Shown: positions 7,018 through 12,207 of the stretch, piece after piece
Layout: each line of letters starts with the position of its first letter
Position numbering within the stretch: the stretch's first letter is position 1
NCBI GenBank assembly: GCA_029288195.1
Contig: JARFPR010000199.1
Coordinates: 1 to 12,207, forward strand
From: Gammaproteobacteria bacterium
GTDB taxonomy: Bacteria > Pseudomonadota > Gammaproteobacteria > GCA-001735895
Length of the DNA stretch: 12,207 bases
Direction: 5' to 3'
Notes under the pieces: generated by a model
Database searches by the model: none
What the model was told of the DNA's origin: nothing
Seen by the model: the letters and a program-made list of their open reading frames with translations, nothing else
Program-made: the position numbers and the translations under genes

Positions 7018-7938
7018 TCAAGATGGCCTGTGGTCGGATACTATACCTGATTTGTCAAACTTTTGTTGGCGCAGAACCTCGACGATACCCGCCGCAATAA
7101 TTAGCGTGGCACCGGTAAATTCACGTAAGCCAAACACTTCGTCGGTCAATATTGCGGCCGAAGCTACACCGACCAGCACTTCGACCATAAGCAGCATTCC
7201 GACGCGTCCGGGGCTCAGCACCGTCGCCGGCCATATGGTCAGGTAGGTGATCGGCAGCATCCCCGCCGCGACAATCAAAATCCAGTACCAGCCTGCTTCC
7301 AGCGTTGCGATATCGGGCATTCCCGCAAAATCCCCCTGCTGCCAGAAAACCAGTAACAACGACATCAACAGTGCGAAAACAACAAACATCGTTACCTTCT
7401 CGAGAATCATTTGTGCGCCATCCTGGAACAACTTCACCGAGGCGATCGACCAGCAGAGCCCTGATATCAGAGCAAACCAGTCGCCATTGTTACGCGGAAT
7501 CGGTAGTCCCCCTTCGACCACCAACACGATATATAGACCGCTAAATGCCAGCAACAGCGCTACCACCCGGTTTCCTGTAAGCCTTTCCTTCAGCACCAGT
7601 ATCCCAAGCAGCGTGCTCCACAGCGGGCTCATGTAAAACAGCAGGATCGCGCGTACCACGTCGGTCAAAACGAGGCTTGCGATATAAAGCGCGAAGGCAG
7701 ACCCTGCCAGCAGGCCAGGTAGCAATATATGACGCCAGTGTGCGACATAATTGTGCAGCCGGGTCAGTACCAGTGGCAGAAACAGCAGGGAACTGGCCCC
7801 GAAAATAACCGGGCCAGTCCAGAACGCCTGCACCCCGGCCTGCTCGATACCACGAATCGGAATCCAGTAAAGGCCCCAGAATGCCGCGCCAACCGCGATG
7901 GCGACGCTGGGCACTAGATCGCTACGCTCCGGGTGCAA
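7018..7938 (-). CDS. EamA-family (drug/metabolite superfamily) transporter
   Basis: A 306-aa inner-membrane protein with about ten hydrophobic segments in two repeated EamA halves (roughly residues 10-140 and 150-290). The first helix carries FWGLYWIPIRG (20-30), and the end of the first half has SPLWSTLLGILVLKERLTGN, the family's characteristic glutamate-bearing loop. The second half repeats it more weakly as LMVEVLVGVASAAILTDEVFG. Such proteins move amino acids, amines or other metabolites, usually outward by proton exchange, so it may export a product or side product of the two enzymes upstream. The longest frame starts with TTG at 7938, without a good ribosome site. A GTG eight codons downstream, at 7914, with GGAG 12 bases ahead, is a plausible alternative. 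It lies 21 bases after the serine hydrolase. Family firm, substrate unknown. Confidence 0.88.
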   Translation of the reverse strand: MHPERSDLVPSVAIAVGAAFWGLYWIPIRGIEQAGVQAFWTGPVIFGASSLLFLPLVLTRLHNYVAHWRHILLPGLLAGSAFALYIASLVLTDVVRAILLFYMSPLWSTLLGILVLKERLTGNRVVALLLAFSGLYIVLVVEGGLPIPRNNGDWFALISGLCWSIASVKLFQDGAQMILEKVTMFVVFALLMSLLLVFWQQGDFAGMPDIATLEAGWYWILIVAAGMLPITYLTIWPATVLSPGRVGMLLMVEVLVGVASAAILTDEVFGLREFTGATLIIAAGIVEVLRQQKFDKSGIVSDHRPS

Positions 7939-7959
7939 GTGAAAGTCTCATTTAACCAA

Positions 7960-9126
7960 CTATGGGTTTAACCTGGCGCTAATATTGTCGAACATCCGCA
8001 GGTTGGTTGCATCCAGTTCGGGCTTGAGCGGCTCATCCTGGGACGACAATTTGACAATGGTGATCCCGGTTACCGGGTTGATATATATCCACTGGCTATG
8101 AATGCCGATCGCGAGCATGGCGCGATGTTCGTTTCCGGTTTGGTACCATTTATTACGATATTGTCCTGCCGGGAACTCCTTGGCAGACTCGCCACGCTCC
8201 CAGGCCTCGCGGCTACCGCCCTCGCTGCAGTCTTCAATCCACCACTCGGGTATTACCTGTCGCCCATTGGCGAAGCCACGATTACGCACCAACTCGCCGA
8301 AGCGCAACAGGTCTCTCGGCAACACACAAATTCCACCCGCGGTACGCGCGGCACCCTTGCGATCCACAGTGATATAGGCATCCGCTTCCGCGCCCAGGGG
8401 TTGCCACAGGTATCTCGACATCAGACCTGCGAGGGGTTCCCCACCAGCGCGCTCGATAATCCAGCCGAGCAAATCCGAATTGGGCGACTTGTACCGCCAG
8501 ACCTGGCCATGTTCGCCCCTGGCGCGCCCGATCGAACACAGGAAATCATGCAGGTTCCGATTGATCGCATCGACTTCGCAGGGATGCCAGGCTGTCGCGG
8601 TGCGATATTCGAGAAACTTCCCCGAAGTGGCCAGGTAGTCTTCGTTAAAATCGATATTGACGACCATATCGAGTACCTGCTGCAGGCTGGCGTCACCGTA
8701 GCCCGAATTCGCCAGTTCGGGAATATAGTCGACAACTGCTTTGGCCGGATCCAGTAATCCCTGGTCAATCAGGACCCCGGCCAGTGTTGCGGTGATGGAC
8801 TTGCTCACCGAAAACACGATATGAGGACTGGTTTCGATATCTGCATCGATATACCACTCGTGCACGAGTTCGCCGCGATGCGCGACCAGCAACGCATCGC
8901 TATTGGACTCTTCGAGCCAGCGTTGCAGTGACCAGTCTGCGCCGCCGGGCCCTGCTACGGTTACTTCTTCAACACTGCCGGCAATTGATTTAGCGAGCTC
9001 ACTAACACGGTTACCGCGTGAAATTTTCTCGGTCGGAATGATTTCGCGCACATGGTGGAAGGCCCAGCGATTGTGGCCCGGCTGACGCCAGTTGGACAGG
9101 TTTAGTTCGACGGGCCGCGTCAGCAT
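7960..9126 (-). CDS. Serine hydrolase of the class C beta-lactamase fold (6-aminohexanoate-dimer hydrolase/EstB-like)
   Basis: A 388-aa enzyme of the beta-lactamase/D-Ala-D-Ala peptidase fold. The catalytic S106-V-S-K109 motif sits in FSVSKS. Y212 in RYKSPNSDLLGW is the probable second general base, as in NylB-type hydrolases. Near the C-terminus, IHSQWIYINPVTG replaces the KTG strand in the way seen in NylB relatives. The N-terminal NWRQPGHNRWAFHHVRE (12-28) is also typical of that group. There is no signal peptide, so it should act in the cytoplasm on an amide, ester or lactone and is unlikely to be a periplasmic penicillinase. The ATG overlaps the preceding gene's stop (TAATG), indicating translational coupling to the enolase-superfamily enzyme. 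It might make that enzyme's acid substrate or process its product. Fold and catalytic residues firm; substrate inferred only from context. Confidence 0.9.
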   Translation of the reverse strand: MLTRPVELNLSNWRQPGHNRWAFHHVREIIPTEKISRGNRVSELAKSIAGSVEEVTVAGPGGADWSLQRWLEESNSDALLVAHRGELVHEWYIDADIETSPHIVFSVSKSITATLAGVLIDQGLLDPAKAVVDYIPELANSGYGDASLQQVLDMVVNIDFNEDYLATSGKFLEYRTATAWHPCEVDAINRNLHDFLCSIGRARGEHGQVWRYKSPNSDLLGWIIERAGGEPLAGLMSRYLWQPLGAEADAYITVDRKGAARTAGGICVLPRDLLRFGELVRNRGFANGRQVIPEWWIEDCSEGGSREAWERGESAKEFPAGQYRNKWYQTGNEHRAMLAIGIHSQWIYINPVTGITIVKLSSQDEPLKPELDATNLRMFDNISARLNP

Positions 9127-10361
9127 TATTCGAGCTCGGTGATCGTATTCTGGTTATTGGAATCAAGAGCGACCTGGCACATTTCGAGATGCAGGCGTCC
9201 ACCGGAATTGTAGGGATGAGACTCAACCACGGTTTCATTGAGCGTGATACCAAGTCCCGGCTCGCCCGGCGCCGGCATATAACCCGCTTCCCAGGCCAGC
9301 GGTTTGTTCAGAATCGCATCGTGAAACTCGGTCTGGATCGTCTCCAGGATCAGGAAATTCGGGCAACTGAATGCAACCTGTGCCGCGGCGGCATGCGCGA
9401 TCGGACCACAGTAAATATGCGGTGCGACCTGGGCATTAAACAATTCCGCCAGGGCTGCAATTTTCTTGGTTTCCCAGACGCCGCCGCTGCGCCCAATATC
9501 GGGCTGCAGAATCGAGACCCCGGCTTTAAGTGCCTGGTGAAACTCTACCCGCGTGGTCAAACGCTCACCGGTCGCTACCGGAATGCTGGTCGCTGCAGCC
9601 ACCTTGCCGATGGCTTCCATCTGGTCGGGCGGACAGGGTTCTTCAAACCAGAGTGGATCGTAGGGCTCCAGCCGACGCGCCAGACGGATCGCCGATGACG
9701 TCGTCATCTGCCCATGCGTACCGAACAGGATATCGGCACGATCACCAACAGCCTCCCGAATCTTGTGGATGTTATCTTCGCAACGGGCCAGCTCGGTCAG
9801 CGACAGTTCGCGTCCGCCCTGAAAGCTGTAAGGCCCGGCGGGATCCTGCTTGACCGCGGTAAATCCCATGTCGATGTAGTCGAGCGCACGGGCCGCGGCG
9901 GCATCACCATCGTGATATACGTCCGGTGCACCTTCACCTGGATTGCCATCTGCTGCTATTGCCTCGGGATACAAGTAGGTATAGGTACGTAGATCTTCGT
10001 GAAACTTACCGCCGAGTAACTGGTATACCGGTTGGTCGTGCGCTTTGCCGAGAATATCCCAGACCGCAATTTCGATCCCGCTGAACACGCCCATCATGCT
10101 GATATCGGGGCGTTGCGTGAACCCGGCCGAGTAAACCCGCCGGAACATGGTTTCGACATGATGCGGATCTTCACCGGCGATAAAGCGCTCGAAAGTATCC
10201 TCGACCATGGCGCAGGCTATGTCACCCGACACCGGGATGCCATAACATTCACCGATACCCTCGATGCCATCGTCGGTGGTTATTTTGACGATTACCCAGA
10301 AGGCACCGCCGATACCGCTTGGCGGTACCGTAACCCAGGTTTTAATATCCTTCAGAATCAT
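9126..10361 (-). CDS. Mandelate racemase/muconate lactonizing enzyme family protein (D-galactonate dehydratase-like sugar-acid dehydratase)
   Basis: A 411-aa enolase-superfamily enzyme: an N-terminal capping domain (1-115), then a TIM barrel. It would abstract the proton next to a carboxylate, most likely dehydrating a sugar acid. Visible catalytic features are K171 in VKQDPAG, metal ligands E240 (WFEEP) and E266 (TGERLTT), and the D288 (LQPDIG) to H315 (APHIYCGP) dyad. The third canonical ligand, the Asp ending strand 3 (DFHGR in E. coli DgoD), aligns with G214 in FGTHGQ, so this subgroup must hold its metal differently, perhaps through H216. It is the first gene of the minus-strand unit and overlaps the hydrolase gene by one base. 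Its promoter should lie in 10362-10552, where I see no convincing hexamers. The ribosome site before the ATG is weak. Superfamily sure; the exact substrate is unknown. Confidence 0.9.
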   Translation of the reverse strand: MILKDIKTWVTVPPSGIGGAFWVIVKITTDDGIEGIGECYGIPVSGDIACAMVEDTFERFIAGEDPHHVETMFRRVYSAGFTQRPDISMMGVFSGIEIAVWDILGKAHDQPVYQLLGGKFHEDLRTYTYLYPEAIAADGNPGEGAPDVYHDGDAAAARALDYIDMGFTAVKQDPAGPYSFQGGRELSLTELARCEDNIHKIREAVGDRADILFGTHGQMTTSSAIRLARRLEPYDPLWFEEPCPPDQMEAIGKVAAATSIPVATGERLTTRVEFHQALKAGVSILQPDIGRSGGVWETKKIAALAELFNAQVAPHIYCGPIAHAAAAQVAFSCPNFLILETIQTEFHDAILNKPLAWEAGYMPAPGEPGLGITLNETVVESHPYNSGGRLHLEMCQVALDSNNQNTITELE

Positions 10362-10552
10362 ATTCTTGTCCGCATCAGGAAACCTCGCCTAAGTTACTCC
10401 AAACGATTATTTTTCGAAACCAAAATCTGGGATGAATGTTTTCTTGAAACTACGGTGGTACTGCTGCCAAAAACTAACCGATTGCCATCCACTGATTACT
10501 TATCACCGTATACGAGGTAGACTAAGCGGCGGTCCATCTTTCTGGTCAGGCT

Positions 10553-11476
10553 ATGTCGGAGAACGATCTTGAAGTTGCCATTCTGATGGCAGACATCAGT
10601 GGCAGCAGCGCACTGTATGACGAAATCGGAGACACCGATGCGTTACGTTTTGTCGGCAATTGTCTCGACAACCTGGGAGCCATCGTCGAACAGGAGGGTG
10701 GGACCTTTATCCGTTCCAAGGGCGACGACGTGCTTGCCATATTTACCGATGCCTCGGCAGCGCTCGAGGCATCACGCGCCATGCTGTCGCAGCAAAAGAA
10801 CGGACCCTCGCTTGCCATACACGTGGGGGCGACCTTTGGTCACGTCATCCGGGCTCGCGACGATATCTTTGGCGATAGCGTTAACACCGCCGCACGCCTC
10901 AGCTCGCTGGCAAAACCAGGCGAACTTCTCGTCAGTGGCAGTTTTTTCGAACGGCTCCCGAAAACAGATCGACGACGGCTACACCCACTCGACACGATAA
11001 CTTTCAAGGGCAAGGATGCGTCAACCAGGATCTATACGTTGCTCGAAGAGGGCACTTTAATGCGCACCGTTATCAGTAAAAATCCTGCGCCCTTGGAAAC
11101 CCGTAAGGAAAAGTACGCGGCACCCTCAGTGACGGTGACACTTCGCTATGCGGACAAGACCATTGCCTGCCCTGAAAGAATGACTTTGTCGATAGGTCGC
11201 TCGGCCGGCAACGATATCGTCATAGAGCAACCGTGGATATCGCGAGAGCACGCTAAATTGCAGGTGCGACGGGGCAAGGTGCAACTCACGGATCAAAGTT
11301 CCTCTGGCAGCTTCGTGTCGGTGCAACCGGGCTATGAATTCCTGTTAAAGCGCGAGACTGTTCTGCTGGCAGGGTCTGGAACCATATCCCCGGGGTTGCC
11401 ACCGTCTGCGCCGGAAGCTGAAGTTATCGATTTCGAGGTGACCATTCCGCAGCCGGATCCTGACCCGGTGGTTTAA
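10553..11476 (+). CDS. Class III adenylate/guanylate cyclase with C-terminal FHA domain
   Basis: A 307-aa cytoplasmic signalling protein without a membrane segment. Residues 6-165 are a class III cyclase domain with both metal-binding aspartates: D14 (LMADISG) and D58 (SKGDD). Transition-state residues N111 and R115 lie in DSVNTAAR. The base-selecting pair is unusual: D104 matches the adenine-selecting Asp, but the partner Lys is replaced by R54. Residues 193-270 are an FHA domain, with G215-R216 and S230-x-x-H233 for phosphothreonine contact; the usual Asn of the NG turn is S251. The tail is acidic and proline-rich. The FHA part may recruit it to, or switch it by, a phosphorylated partner. 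The ATG has a weak site (GTCAGG). Upstream, 10362-10552 is a 191-base divergent control region in which I see only a short palindrome, CGTATACG (10507-10514). Its stop shares TTAA with the WD40 gene. Confidence 0.9.
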   Translation: MSENDLEVAILMADISGSSALYDEIGDTDALRFVGNCLDNLGAIVEQEGGTFIRSKGDDVLAIFTDASAALEASRAMLSQQKNGPSLAIHVGATFGHVIRARDDIFGDSVNTAARLSSLAKPGELLVSGSFFERLPKTDRRRLHPLDTITFKGKDASTRIYTLLEEGTLMRTVISKNPAPLETRKEKYAAPSVTVTLRYADKTIACPERMTLSIGRSAGNDIVIEQPWISREHAKLQVRRGKVQLTDQSSSGSFVSVQPGYEFLLKRETVLLAGSGTISPGLPPSAPEAEVIDFEVTIPQPDPDPVV

Positions 11477-12207
11477 GGTTGCTGATCGCAAGCCACCGAG
11501 CGCTCGGTATTACCCAGGTATTGCTGGCGCCGGGTCTCATCGAACGCAGGCCGGCCAATCTCACAGGCCCGCAATACGCTAAGTTCGTCCCATAGCTTCA
11601 CATGCCCGTCATCGCCGGAGGTGCCGAAGCGTTTGCCATCGGGATGCAAGGCGATGCGCCAGCTAGCGCCTTTGTGTGCCGGCCAGGGTTCGGTCAACCG
11701 ACGACCGCTGCTTGCATCCCACAGGTGCAGGTTACCGCTGCGATCGATCGCCACCAGGGTGACGCCATCACCAAGCCAGGCGACGTCGGTTGCCCCACCC
11801 GAGTGACCGGCAAATGCCGCCAGCTGCTTGCCGGTGTCGATATCCCATAGCGCGACGACCTCGTCGCTCGAGGCCGTCGCCAGGCGGCGGCCGTCTGGGC
11901 TGAAGGCGACGCTCCACAATGCGTTGTTGTCGGCCTCGATTTCCTTGACCAGTTCAGTCTGCGCAGCGTCGAACAGCCTGACCTTGCCGTCAACCGAGGT
12001 CACCGCGACCCGGCTGCCGTCCGGCGACAGCCTGGCTCGCGTGATCTGCCCGCCGTCGTACGGCAGCACCCGCTGCACGGCCCCGGTCTCGGCCGCCCAC
12101 AACGCAACCCGGCTATCGCTCGCGGTCACGAGCTCGCGGCCGTCGGGAGTAAACTCGACCGACCAGACGGCCCCCGACTCGGCGTAGACCGACCAGCGCA
12201 GCGCACC
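11473..12207 (-). CDS. WD40-repeat protein, C-terminal part (gene runs off the right edge)
   Basis: The frame is open to the window edge, giving at least 244 residues; the GTG at 12129 is internal and not the real start. Translation from the edge shows at least five WD40 blades, recognisable by SPDG or TPDG turns and closing pairs: VALW, VRLF, VALWD, LHLWD, VKLWD. The repeats form a propeller that binds partner proteins. The last 35 residues, with RACEIG and AFDETRRQQYLG followed by SVACD, resemble the tail of large bacterial WD40 proteins whose N-terminus is a STAND/NACHT NTPase, kinase, caspase or TIR effector. The effector part is outside the window, so its nature cannot be told. Sequence is much more G+C rich than the rest (45/60 in 12001-12060). 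It converges on the cyclase-FHA gene with overlapping stops, which suggests but does not prove a shared signalling role. Confidence 0.88.
   Translation of the reverse strand, partial: GALRWSVYAESGAVWSVEFTPDGRELVTASDSRVALWAAETGAVQRVLPYDGGQITRARLSPDGSRVAVTSVDGKVRLFDAAQTELVKEIEADNNALWSVAFSPDGRRLATASSDEVVALWDIDTGKQLAAFAGHSGGATDVAWLGDGVTLVAIDRSGNLHLWDASSGRRLTEPWPAHKGASWRIALHPDGKRFGTSGDDGHVKLWDELSVLRACEIGRPAFDETRRQQYLGNTERSVACDQQP

Noticed and set aside
6847..7050. 67-aa plus-strand frame in the pentapeptide-EamA gap
   Set aside because: It overlaps the minus-strand 58-aa gene, which has a good ribosome site and operon spacing, while this frame has neither.
8098..8757. 219-aa plus-strand frame opposite the serine hydrolase
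   Set aside because: Fully antisense to a gene with intact SxxK and Tyr motifs; no family resemblance or ribosome site.
7960..9126. Calling the hydrolase an antibiotic-resistance beta-lactamase
   Set aside because: No signal peptide, no KTG motif, and NylB-like N- and C-terminal features point to a cytoplasmic amidase/esterase.
10032..10520. 162-aa plus-strand frame opposite the enolase-superfamily gene
   Set aside because: It is antisense to a gene with clear catalytic motifs, has no recognisable domain, and its composition is that of a shadow frame.
11473..12129. Treating GTG at 12129 as the start of the WD40 protein
   Set aside because: The frame stays open to the window edge and the upstream codons encode another WD40 blade, so the gene begins outside.

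Overview
The window looks like a stretch of a Gram-negative, probably marine, gammaproteobacterial chromosome. This is inferred from the protein families, the moderate G+C, a good enterobacterial-style Fur box and Sec signal peptides on two exported proteins. No mobile element, CRISPR array, rRNA or intact tRNA was seen. Coding density is high. There are ten complete protein genes longer than 100 aa, one 58-aa gene read by hand, and one gene cut by the right edge.

Layout. (1) 20-424 (+) is a small EutQ-like cupin. It converges on 491-1528 (-), a periplasmic Fe(III)-binding protein of the FbpA/FutA type, and a strong hairpin lies between them. The iron gene has a readable sigma70-like promoter overlapped by a 15/19 Fur box. 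(2) 1753-2948 (+) is a two-gene unit with an ATGA overlap: an unrecognised 111-aa protein and a phytanoyl-CoA dioxygenase-like Fe(II)/2-oxoglutarate oxygenase. After 94 nt comes a PuuB-like FAD amine/amino-acid oxidase (3043-4452). Together they look like a small oxidative pathway of unknown substrate. (3) 4465-5955 (-) is a cysteine synthase fused to a C-terminal glutaredoxin. 6062-6751 (-) is a secreted pentapeptide-repeat protein with 30 uninterrupted pentads. (4) 10361 down to 6831 (-) is a compact probable operon: mandelate racemase/D-galactonate dehydratase-like enolase-superfamily enzyme, NylB-like serine hydrolase (TAATG overlap), EamA transporter (21-nt gap) and a 58-aa basic protein (10-nt gap). 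It may hydrolyse an amide, ester or lactone, dehydrate the product, and move a metabolite across the membrane. (5) 10553-11476 (+) is a class III nucleotide cyclase with a C-terminal FHA domain. It converges on a WD40-repeat protein (11473 to beyond 12207, -), and the two stop codons share one TTAA.

Base composition is uneven. By hand count, 12001-12060 (WD40 gene) has 45/60 G+C, while 6421-6480 (pentapeptide gene) has 23/60.

I found no clear defence island or wholly new system. The most unusual items are the cysteine synthase-glutaredoxin fusion, the 111-aa/oxygenase/oxidase unit, the cyclase-FHA gene with non-canonical residues beside a WD40 gene, the enolase-superfamily enzyme lacking one canonical metal ligand, and the unlisted 58-aa gene.
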